In this document: one piece after another, positions 54,066 through 63,669 of the stretch | Layout: every line of letters starts with the position of its first letter | How positions within the stretch are numbered: position 1 is the first letter of the stretch | Origin: a virus | Length of the DNA: 64,000 nt | Direction: 5' to 3' (one strand) | Virus record (IMG/VR): IMGVR_UViG_3300022752_000026 | Location: 1 to 64,000 of that record | Position numbers and translations under genes: made by a program | Notes under the pieces: generated by a model | Database searches by the model: none | Told to the model about the DNA's origin: nothing | Seen by the model: the letters and a program-made list of their open reading frames with translations, nothing else

Positions 54066-57000
54066 ATGCGCCGTTCGGCTGCTCGCTTTTTATTATTACC
54101 TATTACTAAAAAAGCAATAATAGGTCTTTTTGGGTATTCATTTTTTGTAGTAATCTATTCAATACTTGCCCCGACTTCTGCTTATGCAGAAGAAGGCGTT
54201 CCACAAGATGGGGGTGCTGGCGGAAACAATAACCAGTCTAATTCCAGTGCGTCGTCGGGAGGTGGTCCAGAGGCTTCTTCACAGAGTTCAGCGCCAGAAC
54301 CTATAACTGAAGCGGCAACTGCTGTAGCAACAGCAGAATCTAACGTAACAAGTCTTGAAACTAAAGTCACTCAAATTCAGGAGGTAGCATCATCAATACC
54401 CCAACCATCACAACAAGTTTCTCAATCAATTCAAACTGCGACTACATCATTACAGGAAGCATCTAGCGCAACGGAATCAGCAGCAACATCAGTTGCTACA
54501 GCACAAGCGGCAGTTACTGCGTCAGAGACTGCAAACACTAATCTGGCTCAAGCAACTGCCGCTGTGTCATCTCAAGAGACAGTAGTTGCTACGGCTCAGT
54601 CTGCGGCAACATCAGCAGCACAAGCGGTAACAACTCAAGAAGCAGTGGTTGCTTCAGCACAAACAACAGCAACAGCAGCCCAAGCAGCGGCAAATGCAGC
54701 AAATACAACTACAACAGTTACAGAGACTTTTACCAACAACACAACTTCCGTTGTAACAATTACAACTGGAGCAAGTGGAACTTCGCCTCTTCCAAACAGT
54801 AACGTATCTATTAGTGGACCTTGGAACACACCACAAACATCAGGCCCTGCGCTTGTTCTTATGAATCCAACCAATGATGTTATTATCAATGTAAATCCAA
54901 CTGGTCAGGGAACTGTTACTTCTGTAACTATGGGTGTTTATGCCAAAAATGGCGACACAAATATGATTGCTACAAACTCAGATGGAACAACAACTACTGA
55001 AGTAATAAACAATAACGTATCTTCTCAGACACAAGCAGTCGGATATACCTCAACAGAGACTATAACTGGCTCAAACATTCAAACAGTAACTATTAAAAAA
55101 GATGCTGACTATTATGTTGTTGACAATATTGCTGTAACTAAAACAACTTCTGACCCAGCCCTTACAGCCGCTGCCCAACAAGCCAACGCCACCCTTGCGT
55201 CAGAGCAAACAACCTTAACTACTCTTCAGGCTACTAATGCAGAAGCACAAACAACTTTATCTTCTGCTCAATCAACTCTAACAACTCTTCAATCGTCAGA
55301 ATCAACTGCTACCACTACGGCTCAGCAAGCAGAGACAACAGCAACTAACGCAACTACAACAGCAGTTACCGTTTCTGCAACGGCAACAGCAGAAGTAAAA
55401 GAAGCAACTGTTGACGTTGCTAAGGCTCAGATTGTTGTTTCATCAGCAGCAGTAGAAGTTTTATCTTCTACAGTCACCGCTCTTACACAGACTGCTAATA
55501 CGCTTCAACCTACAACAGAAGTAACTACTGCTATAACAACAGCAACCACTGAAGTTGCTCAAGCACAAGCAGCAGTGACAGCAGCACAGACAGCAATGGC
55601 TACCGCAGAAACTTTAGCAGCGAACGCTCCAACAGTGGCAGCAGCAACTGCTGTAGTTGAGGACAAGACAGCAGTTCTCTTAACTGCTCAAAATGCTGTA
55701 GATGCTCAGGAAGTTGTTGTCGCTCAAGCAACCACCGCTGAGGCAACTGCTCAGGCTGTAGTAAATGCTGCTACATCACCAGGTCTTAAAGTAGAAGTAT
55801 TCAATGTTCAAGGACAGAACAATGCTCCAGTTCTTCCAGCAGGTGCTACACCAATTCTTACAACTACTGATACAAATGGAATCAATGAGCAATGGGGTAA
55901 CGGTAACGTCGCTGGTTCTAATCGTTCAGAAGATGTCATTGTTCGTTATAGCGGAGATATTACGTTTCCAGTGGGGGGAACTATTCGTTTTTATGCTCCT
56001 GGGGATGACGGAGTAAGGGTCACAATCGGCGGGCTTCGGGTAATCAATGATTGGTATGACAAGGGTGGCGGCGGCTCAACTGCTATGGAAAATTTTAATT
56101 CAAATACACCTTATTCTTTTGAACTTATGTATTATGAAAATGGTGGCGGAGCCTGGGTTCAGATGTATTGGCACATTGGTCAGGGATACACAATTATTCC
56201 TGGCTCAGCCTTTACTAATTCAACTGCAACAATTCAGCAATTACAAACTTTAGCAACAGCAGAGGCCACACTTGAGCAAGAGCAAAATGAACTTGAATTT
56301 TTAGAAGCAGAAGAAGACCAGGCTGCTACTAATTTGGCTAATGCTCAATCTAACTTAGTTTCTGCTCAGCAAGCAGTAACTGCTATGAATACAGCAGTTA
56401 CTTTGGCTCAAACAGCAATTACCGAAACTGTTCAAGCAATACAAGCAGTTCAAACTGCTGATGTTGTTGTATCAACAACTCAAGACTCTCAGCAAGCAGC
56501 ACAGGCTGCGGCACAAGCAGCAGCAGCACAATTAGCAGCAGAACAAGCAGCAGCACAGGCTTTAGCAGCACAACAAGCAGCGCAAGCGGCTGCTCAAGCG
56601 GCTGCTCAAGCGGCAGCGGCACAAGCGGCTCAATTAGCAGCACAACAAGCAGCGCAAGCAGCAGCAGCGCAAGCAGCAGCACAGGCAGCATCTGCTGCTC
56701 AAGCAGCGCAAGCAGCAGCAATAGCAGCAGCACAACAAGCAGCGCAAGCAGCAGCGCAAGCAGCGGCAGCAGAGGCAGCACGAATTGCTGCTGAAAAACA
56801 AGCAGCAGATGAGGCTCGTGCAGCAGCAGAAGCAGCAGCACAAGCAGCAGCACAACAACAAACAACTGCTGAAACTTCTGCATCATCAGCGCAATCATCA
56901 GCAACTACAGCACAAGAACAACAAACAACTGCTGAAGAACTTAGTCCTCCACCTCCACCTCCCCCAAGTGAACCAGAACCTCCAGTTGAACCTGAAGTCC

Positions 57001-57881
57001 CACCTACACCAGTAGAACCTGAAGAACCTCCTGCTGAAGAACCACCAGCAGAAGAACCTCCTGCTGAAGAACCACCAGCAGAAGAACCACCAGCAGAAGA
57101 ACCTCCTGCTGAAGAACCACCAGCAGAAGAACCACCAGCAGAAGAACCTCCTGCTGAAGAACCACCAGCAGAAGAACCACCAGCAGAAGAACCACCAGCA
57201 GAAGAACCTCCTGCTGAAGAACCACCTGCTCCTGTTGAACCTGAAAAACCAACAACTCCAGAAGAAGCAGTAGCAGAGGTTGTAAAAGATGCTATGGCAG
57301 ATGGAAAACTTACTGCTGAAGAAAAAGAAGCAGTAGTTACTGCAATATTAGCAACTGTTGCTCCAGGAGAAGCAGTCTCAGGCGATGCGATAAAAGAAGC
57401 AGGACTAACTTATTCAGATTTACCACCAGCAACACCTGTAGATGTTCGTACAGATGAAAATGGCAATGCTGTTGTTATTACTGCGGAAGTAGCAGCAGCC
57501 CTTGAGATACTTGACAATCCAGTACAATTGTTATCCGAAGTTTTCTCTGACCCTGGTAAAGTGCTTCTTGCTTTATCTAGTTTAGGTGCTGATATGAGCC
57601 CAGAAGAACGAGAAGAAGCAGAGAAAATGGTTGTGACAGTTGTTGTCGCTGGTCAAGCAGTGCAGACTGCTTTAGGTGCAGCGGCAGCAGCGACAGGTGC
57701 AGCCGGCGGTGGAGCATCATCTGGTGGAAGCGGTGGAAGTAAAACTCCTTCATCTCCTAGAGGAGGCGGGGATGCTGGCGCTCCTACTGGACGTGAAGAT
57801 GGTACTCGTCGCAAACCAAAAACAAGAAGAGTAAGAAAAACAAAAATTAAGAAGGCAACTAGAACAAGGAGAGCAAAATAA
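54066..57881 (+). CDS. Giant exported repeat protein with PA14-like domain
   Basis: 1271 aa. Residues ~17-42 are a signal/transmembrane segment ending in SAYAEE. Then ~500 residues of Thr/Ala/Gln/Ser-rich coiled-coil-like repeats interrupted at ~205-365 by a beta-rich module. A PA14-like domain follows at ~573-718 (RFYAPGDDGVRVTIGGLRV, WYDKGGGGST). Residues ~808-935 are nearly pure Ala/Gln, ~987-1053 hold about 13 PPAEE units, and the C-terminus is Arg/Lys-rich. It looks like a cell-surface or fibre protein binding glycans. No anchor motif is visible. Confidence 0.85.
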   Translation: MRRSAARFLLLPITKKAIIGLFGYSFFVVIYSILAPTSAYAEEGVPQDGGAGGNNNQSNSSASSGGGPEASSQSSAPEPITEAATAVATAESNVTSLETKVTQIQEVASSIPQPSQQVSQSIQTATTSLQEASSATESAATSVATAQAAVTASETANTNLAQATAAVSSQETVVATAQSAATSAAQAVTTQEAVVASAQTTATAAQAAANAANTTTTVTETFTNNTTSVVTITTGASGTSPLPNSNVSISGPWNTPQTSGPALVLMNPTNDVIINVNPTGQGTVTSVTMGVYAKNGDTNMIATNSDGTTTTEVINNNVSSQTQAVGYTSTETITGSNIQTVTIKKDADYYVVDNIAVTKTTSDPALTAAAQQANATLASEQTTLTTLQATNAEAQTTLSSAQSTLTTLQSSESTATTTAQQAETTATNATTTAVTVSATATAEVKEATVDVAKAQIVVSSAAVEVLSSTVTALTQTANTLQPTTEVTTAITTATTEVAQAQAAVTAAQTAMATAETLAANAPTVAAATAVVEDKTAVLLTAQNAVDAQEVVVAQATTAEATAQAVVNAATSPGLKVEVFNVQGQNNAPVLPAGATPILTTTDTNGINEQWGNGNVAGSNRSEDVIVRYSGDITFPVGGTIRFYAPGDDGVRVTIGGLRVINDWYDKGGGGSTAMENFNSNTPYSFELMYYENGGGAWVQMYWHIGQGYTIIPGSAFTNSTATIQQLQTLATAEATLEQEQNELEFLEAEEDQAATNLANAQSNLVSAQQAVTAMNTAVTLAQTAITETVQAIQAVQTADVVVSTTQDSQQAAQAAAQAAAAQLAAEQAAAQALAAQQAAQAAAQAAAQAAAAQAAQLAAQQAAQAAAAQAAAQAASAAQAAQAAAIAAAQQAAQAAAQAAAAEAARIAAEKQAADEARAAAEAAAQAAAQQQTTAETSASSAQSSATTAQEQQTTAEELSPPPPPPPSEPEPPVEPEVPPTPVEPEEPPAEEPPAEEPPAEEPPAEEPPAEEPPAEEPPAEEPPAEEPPAEEPPAEEPPAEEPPAEEPPAEEPPAPVEPEKPTTPEEAVAEVVKDAMADGKLTAEEKEAVVTAILATVAPGEAVSGDAIKEAGLTYSDLPPATPVDVRTDENGNAVVITAEVAAALEILDNPVQLLSEVFSDPGKVLLALSSLGADMSPEEREEAEKMVVTVVVAGQAVQTALGAAAAATGAAGGGASSGGSGGSKTPSSPRGGGDAGAPTGREDGTRRKPKTRRVRKTKIKKATRTRRAK

Positions 57882-58057
57882 TGAAAGACTTCCTCAGAGA
57901 TGTTTTAGACCAAGTCTGGACACTACTAGGCATGTTTATTGCTTGGCTTGTTCTTGACGGGTCTGCAAAAACAGTTGTAGGTTGGGCAATCATTTTCTCT
58001 ATGGTCGTATGGTGGGCAACATACCCAATCAGACGCGATAGAGATGAGGACGAGTAA
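57881..58057 (+). CDS. Two-TM small protein coupled to the giant protein
   Basis: 58 aa; ATG shares the last base of the upstream TAA. Two hydrophobic segments (LLGMFIAWLVL, VVGWAIIFSMVVWWATY) and a charged end. May anchor or export the upstream protein. Confidence 0.65.
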   Translation: MKDFLRDVLDQVWTLLGMFIAWLVLDGSAKTVVGWAIIFSMVVWWATYPIRRDRDEDE

Positions 58058-58121
58058 ACCCAAATAACCCCTCAACTCTCCGTTATGATAGTGCTACCCA
58101 CTATTTATAATGGAGTTGACA

Positions 58122-58583
58122 ATGAGTGCAGAATTAGTAGAGCAATATAGAGTAATGATTGAACCACTCCTCCCTTTGGCTAAAAGGGCTTATGGTTCTA
58201 GATTTCAAAATACACCTGCACATAAAGCCAGCCGCGAATACACACGGTTGCTCTGCGAATTTTATGAACAAGGCGGAAGTCTTCCAGACTTAGCAAAAGT
58301 GCTAAAAGTTGCGTATCCAGGGGTAAGACGTCGTGTTGTCATGGAGAATGTCTCCATTCAACAGATAAAGCCTCATAAAAAAGCCCACAAGTCAGAGATT
58401 CCATCTGCTGTTGAAAGAATTAAGAATGCTAAACAAAATGGTGGAGTTGAGGCATACCACGCACAAATTGCCGAAGAGTATAAAAATGGATTTTCACTTC
58501 AAGATTTGGCGAAAGGGTTAGGGCTCAGTTCTGCTGCACCGCTTTATTATGGTGCCCAGAGAAGTTTGCAGAAAGGAAACTAG
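58122..58583 (+). CDS. Two-HTH protein, possible small terminase
   Basis: 153 aa from the ATG at 58122 with GGAG 6 nt upstream. Two HTH units (GGSLPDLAKVLKVAYPGVRR and NGFSLQDLAKGLGLSS) with the family linker. It ends 3 bp before the large terminase, the classical place of the small terminase subunit, which recognises DNA by HTH motifs. Also a paralogue of the other two-HTH proteins. Confidence 0.7.
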   Translation: MSAELVEQYRVMIEPLLPLAKRAYGSRFQNTPAHKASREYTRLLCEFYEQGGSLPDLAKVLKVAYPGVRRRVVMENVSIQQIKPHKKAHKSEIPSAVERIKNAKQNGGVEAYHAQIAEEYKNGFSLQDLAKGLGLSSAAPLYYGAQRSLQKGN

Positions 58584-58586
58584 CCA

Positions 58587-59996
58587 GTGGGACAAAGTAA
58601 GATGGAATGGCTAGCAACCCTTCCATTAGATGAGCAAGAAAAAATTCTTGCCCTCATGGACCCAGAAAAACTTCAATGGGACTGGCGTGCTTGGGGTAGA
58701 CCAGAACAAATACAACCAGATGGTGATTGGAATATTTGGGTCTATCTTGCTGGACGCGGTGCTGGAAAAACTCGCGCTGCATCTGAATGGATTCGTGAAG
58801 AAGCAAGATACACAAACACAGGGCAACGACGTTTTGCTTTAGTAGCAAGAACTGCTGCCGATGTGCGTGACGTTATTGTTGAAGGACAGTCTGGAATTAT
58901 GAATGTTTCTCCTCCCAGCGAAAAACCTTTATACGAGCCATCAAAAAGACGTTTGACATGGCCAAATGGAAATGTTGCTACCTGCTTTACAGCAGATGAA
59001 CCAGACTCTCTTCGTGGTCCTCAATTTACACACGCTTGGGGTGATGAGGTTGGCGCTTGGCGTCAAACTCCAGATGCTGCTGGTATGACCGCATTTGATA
59101 ACTTGCGTGTTGGAACTCGTCTTGGGCAAAATCCAAAAATTATGCTGACTACTACTCCTAAAAGAATTCCTCTTTTATATCAACTTATGGATGAGGCAAA
59201 AAAGCCTGAAGGAAAAGTAATTATTACTAGAGGCTCAACTATGGATAACAGAGGAAATTTGAGCCAATCATACCTTGATGCAATCATGGGTGTTTATGAG
59301 GGAACCTCTCTTGCTCGTCAAGAACTCTATGGAGAGATGATTGATAACATAGAAGGAGCCTTATGGTCTCAGGACATGATTGATGGGGCTAGAGAAAAGT
59401 TATTTCCTCAGTCAACCCCTCTTCGTGTTATTGGAGTTGACCCTTCTGTTGCTGAAAATCCACGAGATATGTGTGGAATTGTTGTCTGCGCCTCAACAGG
59501 AGAGTCAGACTTATATAAGAGACACTCTTGGGTTTTAGAAGACGCAACAATTCATGGTTCTCCAGAAGTCTGGGCAAATAAAGTTGTTGAGATGGCTCGC
59601 CGCTGGGGTTGTCCAGTTGTTGCTGAAGTAAACCAAGGTGGAGCACTTGTTCGTAGTGCAATCAACTCTATTGACCCAAACATAAAAGTTTTTGAAGTTC
59701 ACTCAAAACATGGAAAGGCTCTTCGTGCAGAACCTATTGTTCTTGCATACGAACAGCAGCGTGTTCATCATGTTGGGTATCTTGCAGAACTAGAAGACCA
59801 GATGACTTCCTGGATTCCAGGGGAAGGAAAATCTCCTGACAGAGTTGATGCTCTTGTTCACGCTATGACCGCATTGCTTATTAAGCCACCGCAGGGGTTT
59901 GTTGGAGGAAGACTAATTGCTAAGTCTCCAGCAGCAAGAAGAATTCCAGGAATTAATGGTGGAAATAGAGGAGCAAGAGTATTTCGTCCACGCTAA
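58587..59996 (+). CDS. terL: Large terminase subunit
   Basis: 469 aa. Walker A YLAGRGAGKTRAASEW (~51-66), Walker B FTHAWGDEVGAW, coupling region MLTTTPKR, and a C-terminal RNase H-like nuclease beginning VIGVDPSVA. Packages DNA together with portal. GTG start after a weak ribosome site. Its stop overlaps the convergent primase gene. Confidence 0.95.
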   Translation: MGQSKMEWLATLPLDEQEKILALMDPEKLQWDWRAWGRPEQIQPDGDWNIWVYLAGRGAGKTRAASEWIREEARYTNTGQRRFALVARTAADVRDVIVEGQSGIMNVSPPSEKPLYEPSKRRLTWPNGNVATCFTADEPDSLRGPQFTHAWGDEVGAWRQTPDAAGMTAFDNLRVGTRLGQNPKIMLTTTPKRIPLLYQLMDEAKKPEGKVIITRGSTMDNRGNLSQSYLDAIMGVYEGTSLARQELYGEMIDNIEGALWSQDMIDGAREKLFPQSTPLRVIGVDPSVAENPRDMCGIVVCASTGESDLYKRHSWVLEDATIHGSPEVWANKVVEMARRWGCPVVAEVNQGGALVRSAINSIDPNIKVFEVHSKHGKALRAEPIVLAYEQQRVHHVGYLAELEDQMTSWIPGEGKSPDRVDALVHAMTALLIKPPQGFVGGRLIAKSPAARRIPGINGGNRGARVFRPR

Positions 59997-62638
59997 ATTC
60001 CATAGCGTATAGAAGCAAGTCCAAGACCAGGAATAGTTTCATTTTGAACAATTCTTGGAGGAAGCATAATTCCTTTAACTACTGCACGAGTTCCAGTTCC
60101 TTCAATATCAAGTTGCTTATCTCTAAGTTTTCTATTGAAACCCATCTGACTCAAGCCAAGTTCTCCACGACGCTGACTCCAAAGTTTATAAGTCAAATAC
60201 AAATCTGAAATAATAATTGAAGCATCTGGATTTGGCTTTGTCTCTTCTTCTAAGAATAGGCCAATTCTATCCTCTTCTTTTTGATAAATGTCTGATGCCT
60301 CTTTAACAACACTGCACCAACCTAAAGCATCCATTGAACTTGAATTCAAATATTTGATAGCGCCCTCAACTGCCCAAGCAAGAACTCCAGGCAATGCTCC
60401 TTCAGCATCAAAAATATAATCTTTTAGTCCAGGGTCTGGTTTTTCTGGAACCTGAGTAAATGGAACTGGACGGATACGACGCCACATAGCATCATCAGTA
60501 ATAATCGGTCTGTGGTTAGTTGAAATCCAAAGTTTTGCATGAGACTGAAAAGAAAATGGTTTTTCTCCAGGAGAACGTCCAGTAATTTCAGATGAACCAG
60601 TAAGACGCTTCAACGAGTTTTCTTTGATGCGTTCAGAGTCTGGCAACTCGTCAACCCACACGACGCGACGACCACGCAACTGAGCCCAGTAGTAAGCATC
60701 CTGCTGGGAGTTTCCTTTTCCATCACCTAAAGAGATAACGCTTGTATCAAATGGCCAAGAATATTGTTGAGTTCCTAGTGCTTTAACTATGGCTTCAACA
60801 AATGTATTTTTACCAGAGCCCGGTGGTCCGTAGACCATAAACATTACATCTAAGTTTTTATACCCTGTAAGAGAGTATCCAGCAGCCCTCTGTAGCCATT
60901 CTTGAAATTCAACATCTCCACCAGTGGCGTAGTCCAAAAACTGTTTCCATCTCGTGTTTGTGTGACCAGGAATGTATCCAACAGGACAGGTTCTTGTTAT
61001 GTATAAATTAGGGCTGTTCTTTATCAGTTTTCCAGTTTTTAGGTCAACCACACCATTGCGAACACCAAGTAATTCAGGGTTTTGGTCCCAATCTTCTACT
61101 TTCAAACGAATACGAGTATCTGACTGAGCCGAATCAATAGCAGAATTTATTCTGGCTACTGACTTAGAGTCATTGCCCCATCGCACAGTTTTTAGAATTT
61201 GGTCATCTTCCGTGTATTGCTTACTTTCAGAGACGATTATTGAACCTAACTTTTTAGTAAGTTCTTTAATATCAAGTTTTTCGTAATCTGGTTTCCAGTG
61301 AGAACCGTCCCAGTGGAACCACCCAAGACCTTCTGTGTAGCGAATCATTGGATTGAAAAGGTCTACTAAACGACGACCATTTCCAACGTCAGTGAGGCTT
61401 CGTTTTCCAGGAGTTCCACCATCTTCTTCATAGAGAGCATCTTGGTCAGGAGCAATATCTAAGTTTCTATTGAGAAGACTTTGTTCCATAGGAACACCAG
61501 CCTCTATAGATTCCCTAAGTCCGTTATACGCTTCTAATGGTGTCAGAGAATAGATTTCTGTTTTTGGACTAACAACTCCAGTCAATGGCTTCAAGTCCCC
61601 TGAGCCACGACTTTCTGCCTGAGATTTTTCAGCCCATGATGTTAGCGCTTGTTCCTCTTCAAAAGATGTTCCTGCTGGCCAAAACATATTTGATTTTGGA
61701 TTATCTGCTACAAAATCTATTGCTCTTCTAGTGTGCATTAGAAGACTGTTTGTTCCTTCTAGCGGCATAGGAGGATTTACTTTTTCAGCATTGAACCGAA
61801 TCATCGTGGTTTCAATTGCTGTCCTCTGCGCTTCTGTTTGGACTCCAATTTTATTAGCAAGAGATAAAGCAATCTTGTAAAGACCTACTGCTCTTTCTCC
61901 CTCAACCAAACCTTTATCAAGAAGTTTGTCAATATCAAGTCTTTCTCCGTTAAACTGAAGTTCATCAAATATGCTGTCCCAGTCTCCCGCAGCGTAACTT
62001 GTTCCCTTCTTTTTTCTGTTCTTTTTGCGTAAAAATTGAAGCAGTTCTTCTGGAGCATCTGCAATCTCAATTTGGTCAGGACGCTTCCCGTCAACCCACT
62101 CGTAGGTTGTTCCTGAATAGTGTTTTGATGGAGCAATAAGAACATAACCGTTATGCTTAATATCAACACCGCGAAGACCTACTTTTTCAAGGTTTCCAAT
62201 CAAATCTTCGCTTGGGTCACATTTGTAATAAAGATGACGCCCACGGACACTCTGTGAATTCAATGTGTATGTTCCAGTAAGAGCCTCAATTGTTGGCGGT
62301 AAATTTCCATCAACAAGTTCTTCAAACTTAGAAAATGAATCAGTTCCATCAGAACGAGGGTCAATATCAATCACTAAAAACCCACTAGGACGACATACAA
62401 CACCTACGTTGTAGTTTGGTTCTGTGTGCCACCAACGCCTAATTGTTTCTATATCTGAAGTTGCTGCTTGATTCCATGAAGTAACTGGATGCTTACCAAT
62501 ATCTTTTGGCTCAGCATGAGAACCCCTACATGTACACTTATTTCCTTCAGTAATTCCGTGACAGGGGACAATCTTCCAACCAAGATTTGCGTACCACTCG
62601 GCAGACGCCAGTAGCAAATTGTTGTTTTCCGATGTCAC
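59993..62638 (-). CDS. Primase-polymerase/helicase fusion
   Basis: 881 aa. N-terminal Prim-Pol domain (~10-200; VIDIDPR for the catalytic Asp pair), then a linker. The C-terminal D5/P4-type SF3 helicase has Walker A MVYGPPGSGKNTFVEA and Walker B VVWVDELPDSERI. A Cys/His-type CTCRG lies near the N-terminus. Combines primer synthesis and helicase, so it is the main replication protein found. Confidence 0.9.
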   Translation of the reverse strand: MTSENNNLLLASAEWYANLGWKIVPCHGITEGNKCTCRGSHAEPKDIGKHPVTSWNQAATSDIETIRRWWHTEPNYNVGVVCRPSGFLVIDIDPRSDGTDSFSKFEELVDGNLPPTIEALTGTYTLNSQSVRGRHLYYKCDPSEDLIGNLEKVGLRGVDIKHNGYVLIAPSKHYSGTTYEWVDGKRPDQIEIADAPEELLQFLRKKNRKKKGTSYAAGDWDSIFDELQFNGERLDIDKLLDKGLVEGERAVGLYKIALSLANKIGVQTEAQRTAIETTMIRFNAEKVNPPMPLEGTNSLLMHTRRAIDFVADNPKSNMFWPAGTSFEEEQALTSWAEKSQAESRGSGDLKPLTGVVSPKTEIYSLTPLEAYNGLRESIEAGVPMEQSLLNRNLDIAPDQDALYEEDGGTPGKRSLTDVGNGRRLVDLFNPMIRYTEGLGWFHWDGSHWKPDYEKLDIKELTKKLGSIIVSESKQYTEDDQILKTVRWGNDSKSVARINSAIDSAQSDTRIRLKVEDWDQNPELLGVRNGVVDLKTGKLIKNSPNLYITRTCPVGYIPGHTNTRWKQFLDYATGGDVEFQEWLQRAAGYSLTGYKNLDVMFMVYGPPGSGKNTFVEAIVKALGTQQYSWPFDTSVISLGDGKGNSQQDAYYWAQLRGRRVVWVDELPDSERIKENSLKRLTGSSEITGRSPGEKPFSFQSHAKLWISTNHRPIITDDAMWRRIRPVPFTQVPEKPDPGLKDYIFDAEGALPGVLAWAVEGAIKYLNSSSMDALGWCSVVKEASDIYQKEEDRIGLFLEEETKPNPDASIIISDLYLTYKLWSQRRGELGLSQMGFNRKLRDKQLDIEGTGTRAVVKGIMLPPRIVQNETIPGLGLASIRYGI

Positions 62639-62841
62639 TATGCGTCACTCGCTTCCTCTTACTGGCCCAAAAAGACGGGACAAAGTTTTGCCTCTGGGTG
62701 TGGCTTAAGTCAATAGTGACTATACCCCTAATTTTTAATTTTTGCTGACAGACCCGCCGTAGGGGGCTAATACTAGCCAATACCTGTATAGAAAGTATGC
62801 CAAAATACTCTATAAGGCGACCCTGCCGAATACCATCGGGA

Positions 62842-62853
62842 ATTGTATACAAT
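62842..62853. promoter_or_regulatory. Palindrome ATTGTATACAAT over a start codon
   Basis: Perfect 12-bp palindrome overlapping the ATG at 62852, about 50 bp downstream of a CTGACA-N17-TAATAC promoter-like pair. Candidate operator. Confidence 0.5.
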
Positions 62854-63202
62854 GTTTTCACAAATGTCGCCTTTGTCTGAACTTTTGTTCTTAGTTGGAG
62901 CAGTAACTACTTTAGTTAGTTTTGCATTGGTTATTTATAAAATTGCAAAAAGAATTGATGCTGCTATTGGGGTAGACGGAGAAGGAAGAAGCCTAAGCGA
63001 AAGAATGGAAAAAGTTGAATATCAACTTTGGCCAAACAGTGGAAAATCTTTGATGGACAGAGTTAATCGTCTAGAGGAAACAAGTAACAAAGTATCAGCA
63101 GAAATTGCTATTGTCAAAAATTTAGTAACTATTTTAGTTGACTCTCATGTCACAAACAACACTCCTAAAAAACCACGCAGTCGCAGAAAGACGTCAGAAT
63201 AG
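62852..63202 (+). CDS. Membrane-anchored coiled-coil protein
   Basis: 116 aa from the ATG at 62852. One N-terminal transmembrane segment (LLFLVGAVTTLVSFALVIY), a helical coiled-coil middle (ERMEKVEYQLW...RVNRLEETSN), and a basic tail. Size and layout are spanin- or minor-tail-like, unproven. Confidence 0.65.
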   Translation: MFSQMSPLSELLFLVGAVTTLVSFALVIYKIAKRIDAAIGVDGEGRSLSERMEKVEYQLWPNSGKSLMDRVNRLEETSNKVSAEIAIVKNLVTILVDSHVTNNTPKKPRSRRKTSE

Positions 63203-63306
63203 GCTAAAGCGACACGCCGAGTAGGTATCTTCCTATCGGTAAGACTTACTGTTACTCTACCGTTCACAAATCCGCCGGGGTTTGTTAGAAACGGAGCATA
63301 ACTCTT

Positions 63307-63669
63307 ATGAGTCTTGCAGAACGAATAAACAAACTAACACCAACAGGACCAGGCTTGCCATGTGGTGTTGGAAAGTTAGTGTCTCAACTTGGTGATGTTG
63401 ATAGGGAAGCACTTATTGCTCTTTTTGATGCTAGCCCATACCCTAACGGTGTGTCAAATAGATTGATTTTTAGAATTCTAGAAGAAGAGGGCTACAACAT
63501 AGCATTTGCCTCTATTAGATTACATAGGTCTAAAAATTGCAGATGCTTTATTGGAAAAAATAGTCCTTACCGCAATAACCCAGTAACGATTCCTGAAGTT
63601 CCTACAACATCAAAAAATGTCTCCATTGGGAAGAAAACAAAGTCGCGGGCGGGGGCTAAAAATAAATGA
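63307..63669 (+). CDS. Actinophage HTH-like DNA-binding protein
   Basis: 120 aa. GLPCGVGKLVSQL, VDREALIALFD, IAFASIRLHRSKNCRC. The order Cys, Leu-rich helix, then HR...CxC matches a small DNA-binding family often placed before packaging genes in actinophages. Basic C-terminus. Confidence 0.7.
   Translation: MSLAERINKLTPTGPGLPCGVGKLVSQLGDVDREALIALFDASPYPNGVSNRLIFRILEEEGYNIAFASIRLHRSKNCRCFIGKNSPYRNNPVTIPEVPTTSKNVSIGKKTKSRAGAKNK

Noticed and set aside
56419-56904. Long Leu-rich frame on the minus strand opposite the giant protein
   Set aside because: It is the reverse complement of GCA/CAA repeats in the plus-strand gene and has no start signal.
57028-57230. Tandem repeats considered as a CRISPR array
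   Set aside because: Units are in-frame codons for Pro-Pro-Ala-Glu-Glu with no unique spacers.
57004-57255. Val/Leu-rich minus-strand frame
   Set aside because: It mirrors the PPAEE repeats of the plus-strand gene.
63203-63306. Possible tRNA-like fold in the gap
   Set aside because: Only a short ACAAATCC/GGGGTTTGT hairpin; no acceptor stem or T loop.
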